64,000 nt of DNA from Symsagittifera roscoffensis (GCF_963678635.1 NC_087067.1:13490844-13554843); one strand, 5' to 3'. Shown: positions 22,870 to 34,990, counted from the first letter of the stretch. Made by a program: numbers and translations. The notes: generated from the sequence alone by a model not told the origin.

Positions 22870-24039
22870 AATTAGTCTTCCTTAAGATCACTTGTATTTT
22901 CCATTCTGTACGCTTTCCTTGCAACAATTACTGGTGGATTGTATTTTTCTCCACTGTTTTCTGACTCGTTTTTATCGCTATCTTCGTTGTCCTTTTCCTC
23001 ACGTGCTTCGAGGTGTTTTGGCCATATGGTCTTTCAACAACTCTTGAACTGCCGCCAATATCCCAATCCAGCTCTCTTTTACTGTAGCGAAACATTGCCT
23101 AAGGTCTTGATCGTGGGCAGAGCGAATCAGACCTCTGCACAATTGCATATTCCAGCTAACTGAAGTAGGCTCTTCATCATTTTGGTCCCCTCGCAAGTTG
23201 CCTTCACAATTTTATTCCTCAAAAACTTATTTCACCAACTCATCTTCGACAGTTAATGTGTGACCAAAAGGTTCTAAAAAGAAAAGGTCGCTCGAAAGGA
23301 ATCGCTTGATTTTCAATGATCTTAGGGTTCTCTTAGCTACTATAGTTATTTTTCTTATTTAGTTTTTTTTTCGACTGAATACTGATCTTTTTCACTCGAG
23401 AAATGCGGTGATTGAGTAGACACTATTTGAACCTGTCAAGTGTAAGAGTTTTTGGGGCCGTCCAAGTGATTCCTACTGTTGTCTTTTTTGAAGAGTATCT
23501 AAAACAGGTTAATTAGTTTACAAAAGAACAAGAAATGAACAAAATTCCATCAATGGTAGCCTAAGCGCCAGATATTTATTGGTTTTTTGCTCTAGTAAAA
23601 TTTTTGAAGACAAACAATTACTTATGAACAGAGCTCTTTCGGTAAATTGTTCAAACAACATTTAAATTATGCTAAAACCAAGTTTTTCAAATACCTTTAT
23701 CAAAAAGTTTTCGCTTCTTTTAATCGTTTTATCCCGAATTCTATGTAGAGAAGGTTAATAATTAATGATACAAGAACACTTTTTTTCATTCCGAATGAAT
23801 ATAACTTCGGCTTCGAACCAAAAAAATTCCTCAATTACTTTCCCTATGAAGTTTAGAACTATTTTCTTGTTATGGTCACTACACTTTGGCGAATAATTGG
23901 GTAGTTACTAAAGCTGAAATGATTTCCCAGTTCTTTTGAATCTTCGTATATCCCCTCTGTTTTGAGCCTTTATATTAAGTTCTCAGTCTCTGAGTACAGT
24001 AATTCCAAGTTAAATTCGGGTTGCATTTGAAAATACTGG
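22870..24039 (-). pseudogene. Polinton polB relic A2 (motif C to C-terminus)
   Basis: Duplicate of relic A1 lacking the motif B part. It starts (element sense) at the FEFQYFQ/MQPEFNLELLYSETE region at 24039-23950 and runs to about 22870. It abuts relic B1 head-to-head at 24039. Confidence 0.8.
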
Positions 24040-24041
24040 GA

Positions 24042-25194
24042 GAATACACCGGCCAACAACAAACAAGAAAAGAAGATGAGACAGAATGTTGCAATTTCGA
24101 GCAGATATTATAGGAAGCTGCAGCAAAAGTATTGGATCACTGTCACTATGCAAACAAGTTTTTAGGCTTGTTCCATAACAGGTGCAACATTAACCGTAAG
24201 AACACAAACCTCACTCCCGTAAAAGCACACAATTATGAGTTTTACTGCATCTTCCGAGCATTAGGCAAAAGCATCCCGAACAATATGTTCTCTGTAATAC
24301 CGACCAATGAAGAAAATTTTATCTCACCGACAATATCAGTATGGATAAAAACGTTTGGAAGAAAAAGGAAAAATCCAAAAATTGTATAAAAATTTGCGGT
24401 TTAAAGACGCTTATAAGTTTATGTCATCTTCTCTGTCAAACATTGAGAAAAATTTACCCGTTGATCAAATCAAGCTGTTTGGAATCATCTTCACAAATGG
24501 GGATAGTCAACAGAAAAAAATTAACTCTTGGAACAGAAGGATTTCTACCCCTGTAGATACTTTAATAGCATTGACAATTACAATGAGTCACAATTGCCTG
24601 GCCGAAGACTACGGAAAAACAGTCTCACCGTGGGAAAACCAGCGTTTACGAAATCGACTTTGATCAAGCCAACAGGGTTAAAAGCGAGTTCCAATGCCGT
24701 TTGATAGGCGATTATCACAGGTTTCTACAGATGTTCTCCTACTAGCCTCGATTTTGAAGAATTTCGATCGATTTGTTGTACTACGTACGGGGTTGACTGC
24801 GCAAATTACTACGAAGCAAGCAACCTAGCCGATGACGTGTTCTTGAAAGTAGGTAGGACAGACAATCCACTGCTCACTGTGCGGGACCACCTCAAGATTG
24901 TAGAGGATTCGACAAGCGTTGGAATGTCATTAGTCTATTCAAAAATCATTGGAAAGCAAAAAAAAACAGTTCTTAGAGGACTATGATAGAAAAGAAGTTG
25001 CATCTTAAATAATTAACATCGACGCCAATAACTCTCTAGGGTAGGATTATGTAACATAATTCACTGCCATTGAATGAGTTTTCGTGGGCTGACGAAATTT
25101 TAGATCTACCAAAACTAATGCTGACCAAAAAGACAATAAATGGGGGTACATTGCGGAAATAATCATAAAATTTTTCGAAGGCCGACTTGACTAC
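24042..25194 (+). pseudogene. Polinton polB relic B1 (HNH-like to motif A)
   Basis: Plus-strand remnant beginning at the YTG...TRKE block, then the zinc/HNH-like motif DHCHYANKFLGL...NRCNINRK (24137-24200), a degraded exonuclease segment (HNYEFYCIFRALGK), VWI...GKIQKLYKNLRFKDAYKFMSSSLS, and motif A as INIDANNSLG (about 25015). Many stops. It ends abruptly at 25194, where minus-strand relic A3 begins. Close to relic B2 (28640 onwards), to which it aligns almost base for base. Confidence 0.8.
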
Positions 25195-28043
25195 TCTTCC
25201 TTAAGATCACTTGTGTTTTCAGTTCTGTGCGCTTTCTTTGCAACAATTACTGGTGGATTGTAACTTTCTCCACTGTTTTCTGACTCGTTTTTATCGCTAT
25301 CTTCGTTGTCCTTTTCCTCACGTGCTTCGAGGCGTTTTGGCCATATGGTCTTTCAACAACTCTTGAACTGCCTTTAATATCCCAATCCAGCTCTCTTTTA
25401 CCGTAGCGAAACATTGCCTAAAGCCCTGATCGGGGGCAGAGCAAATCAGAACTCTGCACAATTGCATATTCCAGCTAACTGAAGTAGGCTCTTCATCTTT
25501 TTGGTCCCCAAGCAAGTTGCCTTCACAATTTTATTCCTCAATAACTTATTTCACAAACTCATCTTCGACAGTTAATGTATGATCAAAAAGTACTATGAAA
25601 ACAAGGTCGATTAAAAGCAATCGCTCGATATTCAATGAGCGTAGGGCTCTTTTAGCTACTGCGGTTTTTTTTCTTATTTCGTTTTTGTTTCGACTGAATA
25701 CTGATCTTTTTTTTTCGAGAAATGCGGTGATAGAGTAGACACTCTTTGAACCTGTCAAGGGTAAGAGTTTTCGGGGCCGTCCAAGTGATTCCTACTGCTG
25801 TCTTTTTTGAAGAGTATCTGAAACAGGTTTATTAGTTTACAAAAGAACAAGAAAAGAAAAAGTTCCACCAACGATAGCCTAAGCGCCAGAACTTTATTGG
25901 TTTTTTGCTCTAGTAAAATTTTTGAAGACGAACAATTACTTAAGAACAGAGCTCTTTTGGTAAATTGTTCAAACAACATTTAATTTATGCTAAATTCAAC
26001 TTTTTCAAATACTTTTATCAAAAAGTTTTCGCTTCTTTTAACCGTTTTATCCCGATTTCTATGTAGAGAAGGTTAATAATTGTTGATACAACAACACTTA
26101 TTTTTCGCTCTGAGTGAGTATAACATTGGCTTCAAACCAAAAAATTCCTCAATTATTTTCTCTTTGAAGATTAAAATTATTTTCTTGTTATGGTCACTAC
26201 ACTTTGGCGAATTTTTGGGTAGTTACTAAAGCTGAGATGATTTCCCAGTTCTTTTGAATCTTCGTATACCCCCTCCGTTTTAAGTATTTATATTAAGTTC
26301 TCAGTCTCTGAGTATAGCAATTCCAAGTTAAATTCGGGTTGCATTTGAAAATACTGGAACTCAAAATGGCCACGTTTAGCCATATTAGACTTGGCCAAGA
26401 AAACTTTTTGGCCAAGTTTATTTTTACTGCTTCCACTATTGTCGGCTTATCCTAATGGATTGAGCTTGGGTTGAAGGTTACAGTGGCAATTTGTTCATCA
26501 ATTTTTTTAAAAACATTTTGGAAAGTTCTGGCGAAGTTTCTGCTTTCATTCTTTTTCCTCTCAAACAATGCTGAGTTTCTCTCGTTTTCGTTTTGATTCC
26601 ATCGTTTTGCCGAAAACCGAGTGAAAAACGAACTTATAGAAATTCTCATCCAGTGCATTTTTTGCTGCCTTCCTCATCTGTGTGTTTTTATCAATGAAAG
26701 GAGCCATCCACTTAGTTTGTCGAAACTGCAATTAGCGACACAATTAATGTGAGTGACAATTTACGCTAATTGCACCTAGAGTTGAGGAGTCAGGTACTGA
26801 TGCTCATAATTTTCTTTCGCGTAGAGTGACTGAATCAACTTCGGTAATTGTAACAAACTCGTGATAGCCTTTTTCTAAGCATTTCAAATTGATCGGAATT
26901 GATGTCCGCGAGTTCAACTACTTACTTGGCTAGATCTATTTCCGCGATGTTCCCCCATTCACTGTCTTTTTGGTCAACAATAGTTTCGGTAGATCTTCAA
27001 TGTCGTCAGCCCAGGAAAGCTCATTCAATGGCAGTGAATTTTGGGTCATGATCAAGCCATAGGGGTCATTAGCGTCGATATTTATTTTCTTACGATGAAA
27101 CTATTTTTCTATCATTGTCTTCTAAGTACTGGTCGTTTGTTTTCCTGTACTTTTTTTGCATAGACTGATGATATCCCACCGCGTATCAATTCTTTCACAA
27201 ACTCGAGGAGGTCCCGCTCAGCGAGCAGTCAAATACATACTTTCAAGAACACTTCACCGGCTAGGTTGCTTGCAGTGTAGTAATGTGCGCAGTCGACCTC
27301 GTATAACAATTTGATCAAAATTCTTCAAAAACCGAAGCTTTTGGGATAACATCGGTAGCGACACACATACAGAAAAATTTTTCCTATCGAACGGCAATGG
27401 AACTTGCTAAAACCCTCTTACCATGATTTTAATCAACTTTGTTGACACTAACTTCCCCACCGGCGAGACCGTTTTTCCATAGTCTTTCGGCAGGCAATCA
27501 AGACTCATTGAACTTGTCAAAGCTGTTAATGTAACTATGGGGGAAGGATCCCTTGTTTAAAGAGAACAATTTTTTTTTATAAATATCCCAGTTTTTGAAG
27601 ATGTTTCCAATAGTTTGAATTGAACAACCGGTTAATTTTTCACGAGGTTTGACAGAGACGGTGACATAAACTTGTAAGAGTCTATAAACCGCAAACTTTC
27701 ATACACATTTTGGATTTTTTCAATTTCGTTCTGAAACGTTTTTATCTACACAGATATTGTCAGTGAGATGTATTTTTTTTCGGTGCTCGGTATTACAGAA
27801 AACAGATTGTTCGGGTTGCATTTGCCTAATGCTCGGAAGATGCAGTAAAACTCATAATTGTGTGCTTTTACGGGAATGAGGTTTGCGTTCTTACGGTTGA
27901 TGTTGCACCTGTTATGGACCAAGCCTAGAAACTTGTTTGCATAGTGACAGTGATCCAAAACTTTTGCTTCAGCTTCCTATAATATCTGCTCGCAATTGCA
28001 ACTTTCTGTCGCATCTTCTTTTCTTGTTTGTTGTTGGCCGGTG
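25195..28043 (-). pseudogene. Polinton polB relic A3 (longest minus-strand copy)
   Basis: Read on the minus strand from 28043: HNH-like block DHCHYANKFLGLVHNRCNINRK (27958-27895), exonuclease remnant, motif A with INIDANDPYGLI (about 27090), a linker with LPLNELSWADDIEDLPK, motif B with [10 protein letters not shown] (about 26600), motif C as NLELLYSETE (about 26340), and the C-terminal SVSWNMQLC block (25515-25318). Gene order matches the intact polymerase at 46.5-49.7 kb, but sequence divergence shows a different Polinton lineage. Multiple stops. Confidence 0.82.
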
Positions 28044-28044
28044 T

Positions 28045-28600
28045 AGTGTCCCAGTATTTTCAAATGCAACCCGAATTTAACTTGGAATTACTATACTCAG
28101 AGACTGAGAACTTAATATAAAGGCTTAAAACAGAGGGGATATACGAAGATTCAAAAGAACTGGGAAATCATTTCAGCTTTAGTAACTACCCAAAAATTCG
28201 CCAAAGTGTAGTGACCATAACAAAAAAATAGTTCTAATATTCATAGGGAAAGTAATTGAGGAATTTTTTTGGTTCGAAGCCGAAGTTATCTTCATTCGGA
28301 ATGAAAAAAAAGTGTTCTTGTATCATCAATTATTAACCTTCTCTACATAGAATTCGGGATAAAACGATTAAAAGAAGCGAAAACTTTTTGATAAAGGTAT
28401 TTGAAAAACTTGGTTTTAGCATAATTTAAAAGTTGTTTGAACAATTTACCGAAAGAGCTCTGTTCATAAGTAATTGTTTGTCTTCAAAAATTTTACTAGA
28501 GCAAAAAACCAATAAAGTTCTGGCGCTTAGGCTATCATTGATGGAATTTTGTTCATTTCTTGTTCTTTTGTAAACTAATTAACCTGTTTTAGATCGAGCA
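28045..28600 (+). pseudogene. Polinton polB relic fragment (motif C, inverted)
   Basis: Plus-strand copy of the motif C segment (MQPEFNLELLYSETE, then GIYEDSKELGNHFSFSNYPK), fused head-to-head to relic A3 through the same GAAAATACTGG breakpoint seen at 24039. It is the reverse complement of about 23500-24039. Confidence 0.8.
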
Positions 28601-28639
28601 ACAACGCGAGTCTGATAGCATGGAAAAATTGCTACTTAG

Positions 28640-31580
28640 CCTAAATCTCTAGCAAAATAAACCTATGCCGAAAAAAGGAGACACTATGTATACACTGGGC
28701 AACAACAGACAAGAAAAGAAGATGCCACAGAATGTTGGATTCGCAAACAGACATTCGACTGAGCTGAAGAAAAAATGTTTGATCACAATCACTATGGAAA
28801 AAAAACTTTAAGCTGGGCCAGAGCAGGTGGAACATCAACCGTAAGAACAAAAACTTCAATCCTGTAAAAGTACTCATTTTATAAAACTATGATCTTCACT
28901 GAATCACCCGAGCATTAGGCAAAAGCAACCCGAACAATATGTTCTCTGTAATACCGACCACTGAAGAAAAATTCTACTCACCGACAATATCAGTATGGAT
29001 AAAAACGTTGGGATGAAAAAGGAAAAATCCAAAAATTGTATACAAATCTGCGGCTTAAAGACGCTTATAAGTTTATGTCATCTTCTTTGTCAAAAATTGA
29101 GAAAAATTTACCCGTTGATCAGTTCAAGCTGTTGGAAAACATCTTCAAAAATGGGGATAGTCATCAGAAAAAAAATGAACTCTTGGAACAGAAGGATTTC
29201 TACTCTTCTAGATACTTTAATAGCATTGACAATTACAATGAGTCACAATTGCCTGGCCGAAGACTACGGAAAAACAGTCTCACCGTGGGAAAACCAGCGT
29301 TTACGAAATCGACTTTAATCAAGCCAACAGGGTTAAAAGCGAGTTCCAATGCCGTTTGATAGGCAATTATCACAGGTTTCTACAGATGTTCTCCTACTAG
29401 CCTCGATTTTGAAGAATTTCGATCGGTTTGTTGTACTACGTACGGGGTTGACTGCGCAAATTACTACAAAGCAAGCAACCTAGCCGATGACGTGTTCTTG
29501 AAAGTATGTAGGACAGACAATCCACTGCTCACTGCGCGGGACCACCTCAAGATTGTAGAGGATTCGACAATCGTTGGAATGTCATTAGTGTATTCAAAAA
29601 TCATTGGAAAGCAAAAAAAAAACAGTTCTTAGAAGACTATGATAGAAAAGAAGTTGCATCTTAAATAATTAACATCGACGCCAATAACCCTCTAGGGTAG
29701 GATTATGTAACATAATTCACTGCCATTGAATGAGTTTTCGTGGGCTGACGAAATTTTAGATCTACCAAAACTAATGCTGACCAAAAAGACAATAAATGGG
29801 GGTACATTGCGGAAATAAATATGAAATTTTTCGAAGGCCTACTTGACTACTTCAAGACTTACCCACCAGCGCGCTCCAAAGAATTAGTAAAAATCGCGGA
29901 CATCAGTTCCGATCAAATTGAAATGCCTAGAAAAGGGGGTATCAGGAGTTTGTTAAAAATACCGAAGATTATTCAGTCACTGTACGCGAAAAAAAAGTTA
30001 TGAGCTACAGTACCTGACTCTTCAGCTGTAGGTCAAGTTAGCGTAAGAATCACTCACATTCATCGTGTGTTTGAGTTTCGACAAGCTAAGAAGATAGCTC
30101 CTTTCATTGAAATGAACACTCAGTTGAGAAAGGCATCAAAAAGTTCATTTGCTGAGAACTTCTCCAAATTCATTGTTAACTTTGCTTGCGGTAATACGAT
30201 GGAGTCAAAAGAAAAACGGAAGAAACTCAGCATTAATTGTGACGAAACTGAAACAATGCAGAAACTTTGTCAGAACTCATCAAGTTGTTTGCAAATAGTT
30301 GATGAAGAGGTTGCCACTGTAACCTTCAATCCAAGCTCAACCCACTAGGATATTTTGACAAAAGCGGAAGTAGTAAATTTAGACTTGGCCAAGTCTAATA
30401 TGGCTAGACTTGGCCATGTTTGAGTTCCACTATATTCAAAAAAACTAAAGTTTAACCTGCGATTGCTTTGCTCAGACACTGTTAATTTCATGTATATGGT
30501 TAAATCTGAAGATGTATACGAAGATTTGAAATAACTCTGAAAACACTTCGACGTTAGTAGCTACCCCAAAGACTTGGAAATTTATAGTTAACATAACAGG
30601 AAGGCGAGATGGCAGAGAAAGTAATCGAGGAAGTTGTCGGTTTGAAGACAAAACTATATTCACTCAGAATAAAATTTAAATGTTCTCAATCATCACCTAA
30701 TAATTTGCTCTACATGCAAAACCGGATAAAAACCGGATTTATCAAAAATTTTCATTATAAAAGTATTCATTAAAAAAAATGGGTTTAAGCATAATTTCAT
30801 TGTTGTTAGAACAATTTTATGAAACAGTTCTGGTTTTTAAGTATTTATTCGTCTTCTACGGTTATACTAGAGCAACAAGCCAAAAAAGTTCTGGTGCTTA
30901 GGCTAAGTAACATGTTTTAGATACTTAGGGTAACTAGGTAACATGATTTAGATACTCTTTAAAAAAGTCAGCTAAAGGAATCTCTTGGACGGCTCAGAAA
31001 ACTCTTACACATGACAGGTTCGAAGAGTGTCTACTCAATCACCGCACTTTTCGAGTGAAAAGTGTCAGAAAACAGTAAAAACAAACACGAAATACGAACA
31101 AGAATTACAAACAAAGTAGCCCTAACATCATTGGACATCACGCAATACTTTTTAAGCGACCTCGTCACCACAATACCTTTTGATCTAACATTAACTATCA
31201 ACGATGAGATTGTGAAACAAATTATAGGGGAAGAAAAATGGGAAGACAGTTTCCAAGGGGAACAAAGTGGCGAAAAACCTATTTCAGTTAGCTTGGATAT
31301 GCAATTGTGCTGCAGTCCGACTTATTCTGTGCCCGATCAAGGCTTTAGACTACGTCGCTACAGTGATAGAGAGCTGAATTGTGATAATACTGGCAGTATT
31401 ATATTGTTGAAAGACCATATCCCCAGAAACCTTATAATTTTTGAAGCACGTGAGGAAAAAGGATAAAGAGGAGAGCGAAAACATTGGGTCAGAAAGCAGT
31501 AGAAAAAGTTACAATTCACCAGTAATTGTTGCATAAAACAATCACAGAAAAAAAAATACAAGTGATCTCGAGGACGCTTA
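28640..31580 (+). pseudogene. Polinton polB relic B2 (nearly whole C-terminal two thirds)
   Basis: Plus-strand remnant of about 2.9 kb. It contains a damaged HNH-like block (28735-28870), NVG..KEKSKNCIQICGLKTLISLCH (shifted), motif A as INIDANNPLG (about 29680), a linker, motif B with FIVNFACGNTMESK (30165-30210), EVATVTFNPSS (30310-30345), motif C as LRLLCSDTVNFMYMV (about 30465), and an open C-terminal frame 31062-31466. That frame's RTRITNKVALTSLDITQYFLSD corresponds to [23 protein letters not shown] in the intact polymerase. The frame is broken throughout. Confidence 0.82.
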
Positions 31581-33081
31581 ATTACTAACAAACTTTCCGT
31601 ATTCAAGTTTTATACGTTTGTTCATTTTACTTATAATCTTGGTTTTCATCATTTACCGCGCTTAAATTGATCGCAGTAATTACAACTTGTTTTTTTTTCA
31701 CTTGATAATCAATATCACCCTCCAATAAACAATCTCAACAGGAGTAATCAAATTCAGTCAAGCAAAGTATTCTTCAATATCGAAACAGACTTTAAGAAAA
31801 AAAATGACCACTTAATGGACCACTTCCTTGTTGGTTGAAAAGAATGTTTAAGAAAGAATGTGGTGGCTGAGATACAATTTGAGGGTAGGAAAAATATCTG
31901 AATAAAAGTATCTGAAAAAAACGAATACATCAAAATTAAAATCCGCCAGGGAACCAGCATGTTCGGTAAGTTCGTAGTTGAGAGATCGAACAAAAATTGG
32001 ATCATAAAGCTTAAGATTGGCAAAAAATAATATTTCAGTTTTGGCTCCAAAAATTGGTGATGCCCCTTTAAGGATCCTAACAGTCCATGGCAGCCTCCTC
32101 ACCCCCCCCCCCCCAAATGCCTCCTTTAGGATCCCTGCCAGATCTTTTTAATACTTCATTTTTCTGTTTTGTAAGAAACTGTTTTGCACAGTCACGAATT
32201 TTCTCTCACCATGCTTAAAAATTGTTCAACTCTTATCTTAACACACCGAAAAAACCTTACGAGGCCAAACTGTGCATTTTGTGCTTTGTAAGCGGATTCT
32301 GCGACAAGGACGCTCCCTTTGTTCTTCTTTTGTTCTTTACTTTCTTTTGATCGTTCCGACAAAATTTTCACATGTTCAAAGAATTGTCTCTGGATTCCAG
32401 GAACATATTATACACACAAAATTGTGCTCCTATCCAGTGCACAGTTTGGCCTTGTAATTAACAGAGTCCCTGTTGAACTATATATTGAGCTTTTTTGTGT
32501 TTTCAGTTTTCTCGGATGACAATTATCAGAGATGACAGTCTGCAAGAGATGACAGTGCGTAAATGCAATATGAGGAGTGGAGTGCCTAAGGAAGGTTGAG
32601 CAAACGTTACAAAATGCCGCATTTTTTGTAAGAAATGCAATAAGATGGTAAATTTTTTAAAACTCATTGACATCCGGTACAGAAATAAAAGAAAATTACA
32701 GATCTGCTTAGTGTTAATCCCTTGTTTGTGAGATTGGATATCTCTCCTGAACTGCAACATACATGTTCAGAACTGGATTTTTTTTCTGAAATTTTCGAAA
32801 TGATTTTTAATTTTTGATACATGTCTTGTTTTTGGTAAAATTTGCCAAAACAGGTCACACACATTGAAACTAGTTAAACATCACGCCATTTTTTTCCGTT
32901 TTTGGTAAGCACGTGTTAACCCTAACGCGAAAAGTCATAAGGCTCAAAAAAAACTGCGAAACCAAATATAATTTATAAATTTTTTTTTCTAATATTGCAA
33001 AATTGATTACACGCGGCCTGTGAATTTTTAAAAAAGTTGCTTTAGAAAGTATTTATTGTTTAGCAGAAGTATGGATTCTTA
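31580..33081. other. Noncoding tail of polB relic and flank of the Polinton
   Basis: 31580-32256 is the diverged reverse complement of the noncoding part of the 3.9-kb unit (for example the CGCGC...AACCAAGATTATA segment near 31640 and 18910). A run of about 14 C occurs at 32102. 32460-33081 has no recognisable gene. Confidence 0.5.
32257..32457. mobile_element. Short MITE-like element, copy 3, inverted and diverged
   Basis: About 201 bp, related in reverse orientation to 17450-17644 and clearly more diverged. Ends are TTACGAGGCCAAACT and AGTTTGGCCTTGTAA. It lies downstream of the plus-strand polB relic just as the other copies lie downstream of their minus-strand relics, so it may belong to the parent element's 3' end rather than be an independent insertion. 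Confidence 0.6.
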
Positions 33082-33087
33082 TCCCAT

Positions 33088-33314
33088 AGTAGTATTGTAA
33101 TCCGCCGTGTGTCCTTAGGGGGGGGTCTTTTCGACGGTAGGGGTCTTTGGGGTCCTACCAAAAGTAGGGTCCAAAAGGACCCATCTTTTTTAAAGACCCC
33201 AAAGTAACCTGACCGAAATAAAAAGACCCCTCTCTTAGGACACCCGACAGACAAAATACTTTGGTATTTATTTTCGCGCGGTGGTTAAATTTAATCTCTT
33301 CCAAACTTTCCCAC
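33088..33314. repeat. Polinton left terminal inverted repeat
   Basis: 227 bp, inverted copy of 50187-50420 with about 95% identity by eye. It contains a G run (33118-33125) and internally repeated GGGGTCTTT / AAAGACCCC segments (33121-33230) that could form secondary structure. In protein-primed replication the terminal bases would carry the covalently bound primer protein. Confidence 0.95.
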
Positions 33315-33509
33315 TGTTCAACTAAATAAGTTTGAGACCTCATTAAAAAACTGACCTGCTTGAGAAGGACGAAGGACGTGACAAATAATAAGAGGGTAAG
33401 AAGGTAGGACTTGATAAATAATAGATAAAGTAACATATAAAAAATCAGAAAAAAATAAAATAAAAACAGAATGTTGACAGGAGTACGGATAGGAGAGCAG
33501 AGGAAGGGT

Positions 33510-33860
33510 TTACGGCCACATCCGCATGTCGTCTTCGGGATCCGACCAAGGGACATGAAGAATACTGACTAGACGCTCCATTTGAAATTTGAAGCGCCAC
33601 TCAGTACTCTCGAATCCCGCACCCAGAGACTCGCACAGCCAGAAATTTTCCATGCTACCCACATCAACACACACAAATTCAAATATGCCCTCCTTTTTCT
33701 CAAATGCAACCTCAATGTAATGCAGCTTAAAATTCGCTCCAGTGGTGGCCGGGGTAAACTCTATGGTCACACCAAAGATATTTTTGCCTTCGTGAGTTCC
33801 AGGTCCCACATAAGGCAAATCAATGGGTGACTCGTGGAGACCACCAAGGGGAATATCCAT
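33510..33860 (-). CDS. Hypothetical Polinton protein, minus strand
   Basis: 116-codon frame from ATG 33860, the only minus-strand gene candidate at the left end. No family is recognised; the product is mostly beta-type sequence with conserved-looking aromatic and Cys residues (FEFVCVDVG, NFWLCESL) and no signal peptide. The minus strand just before the ATG reads T-rich then TGTTTAG, a good splice acceptor, and about 70 bases further up GAAATGAAAGTAACC offers a donor, so an upstream exon (HFSDLLNFKPVEMK) is possible. It would be transcribed divergently from the gene at 33990. Confidence 0.5.
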   Translation of the reverse strand: MDIPLGGLHESPIDLPYVGPGTHEGKNIFGVTIEFTPATTGANFKLHYIEVAFEKKEGIFEFVCVDVGSMENFWLCESLGAGFESTEWRFKFQMERLVSILHVPWSDPEDDMRMWP

Positions 33861-33989
33861 CTAAACACATGAAAATAGGTTGAAATCATTAGTTAGAAAT
33901 AGGAGTGAGTAAGTGGTATCTAAAAGGTTACTTTCATTTCCACTGGCTTGAAATTCAGCAGGTCGGAGAAGTGCTGGAAAAAATAAAAA

Positions 33990-34364
33990 ATGAAATTGGA
34001 AAAACGTGGAGTTACTTCAAAAGACTTGGAAGTTATTCATAAAATTTTTATTACTTTGAAAAAAACCTATCCGGAAAACACCAACCGTCGAAATTATTTC
34101 TTAGCTGCATGTTCACTGTTCTTCTTCTCAACTACTAATGATATAAATTACGATGTTGCTATCAAGTTGAGACCCTATGGGGGTCTGATCGGTATAGACA
34201 ATTCTTCTTTGGATAATTATTTAAATGATTCGAAAATTTTACGAATGCATGCTATTTTACACGATGCCGTCGGTTTTGTCCGCGAAGTTTATAACACTGG
34301 TCCCACATACTGCTATGTTTTACCATGGAAATGCAACAGTAGTTTGATTGGTCACTTGAGTTGA
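33990..34364 (+). CDS. Hypothetical Polinton protein
   Basis: 124 codons from a clear ATG. N-terminal half helical and basic; the C-terminal half has the striking stretch HAILHDAVGFVREVYNTGP with paired His and Gly residues that looks like a conserved core. No family named. First in a run of closely packed plus-strand genes ending at the protease; the next start is 57 bases downstream. Confidence 0.6.
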   Translation: MKLEKRGVTSKDLEVIHKIFITLKKTYPENTNRRNYFLAACSLFFFSTTNDINYDVAIKLRPYGGLIGIDNSSLDNYLNDSKILRMHAILHDAVGFVREVYNTGPTYCYVLPWKCNSSLIGHLS

Positions 34365-34420
34365 ATTACGTTTTGTTTGTATATCAAACTGAAGAAACCG
34401 AAACTCTACCATTTATTAGA

Positions 34421-34990
34421 ATGCTGAAGGAAAAATTAGTTGTGTTGGATTTTGAGGGATTTCGACACCAGAAAAACACATTTATACTAAAAGAATTAGC
34501 TATAACAACTTCCGACTACAGTGATTCCCTAATTTTTCTACCTCCAGTTAATTTCAATTCTCTTCCAAAATCTGAAAAAAAAGCCTACAACTGGCTGACA
34601 AATTATTTGCACGGACTTCATTGGGATAGCGGTGACTATTTATACCTGAATTTGAACCAAATCATTCAAAATTTTGTCTTAAGAAACCCCAATGCTGTAT
34701 TCTACGCCAAAGGAAAAAAAGCTGATTTTTTATCCAAATACTTAGACCGCAAAGTTGTGAATCTTGACGATTTGGGCTGTCCACGAGTCGAACAATTATA
34801 TTTCAAGAATTTTGTGAAATGTAACAAACACATACCGCACCATAACTCTAAAAATCATTGTGCATTAAAAAAGTCGAAAGCATTTTATGATTGGTTGAAA
34901 AATGAGTGTCAACAACGAGCGTCAGGGGAAAGTAGAGACATAAATATCTCCAAATTCAGTTCTTTGTGCTTGGATGACACCAGAAAGTAA
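34421..34990 (+). CDS. Putative RNase H-fold (DEDD-like) exonuclease
   Basis: 189 codons from the ATG at 34421 (an upstream TTG-initiated extension is unlikely). It begins MLKEKLVVLDFEGF: an Asp-x-Glu after a hydrophobic strand, as in motif I of DEDD exonucleases. Later come HGLHWDSGDYLY and NAVFYAKGKKADFLSKYL, which resemble the region where such proteins place later acidic residues, then a Cys/His-rich tail (CNKHIPHHNSKNHCA). I recall similar proteins in Mavericks and arthropod genomes, but the exonuclease call is an inference from pattern only. It overlaps the next gene by 17 bases. Confidence 0.45.
   Translation: MLKEKLVVLDFEGFRHQKNTFILKELAITTSDYSDSLIFLPPVNFNSLPKSEKKAYNWLTNYLHGLHWDSGDYLYLNLNQIIQNFVLRNPNAVFYAKGKKADFLSKYLDRKVVNLDDLGCPRVEQLYFKNFVKCNKHIPHHNSKNHCALKKSKAFYDWLKNECQQRASGESRDINISKFSSLCLDDTRK

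Larger units (their letters stand above)
20540..24039. repeat. Tandem duplication, copy 2 (truncated)
   Basis: Second copy of the 3.9-kb unit. It matches copy 1 up to GAAAATACTGG (24039 here, 20151 in copy 1), where it meets an inverted polB fragment. Differences are scattered substitutions and small indels, so duplication is recent relative to the decay of polB. Confidence 0.92.

Noticed and set aside
33155-33556. 133-codon minus-strand frame at the Polinton left end
   Set aside because: Half of it is the terminal inverted repeat and the rest is low-complexity.
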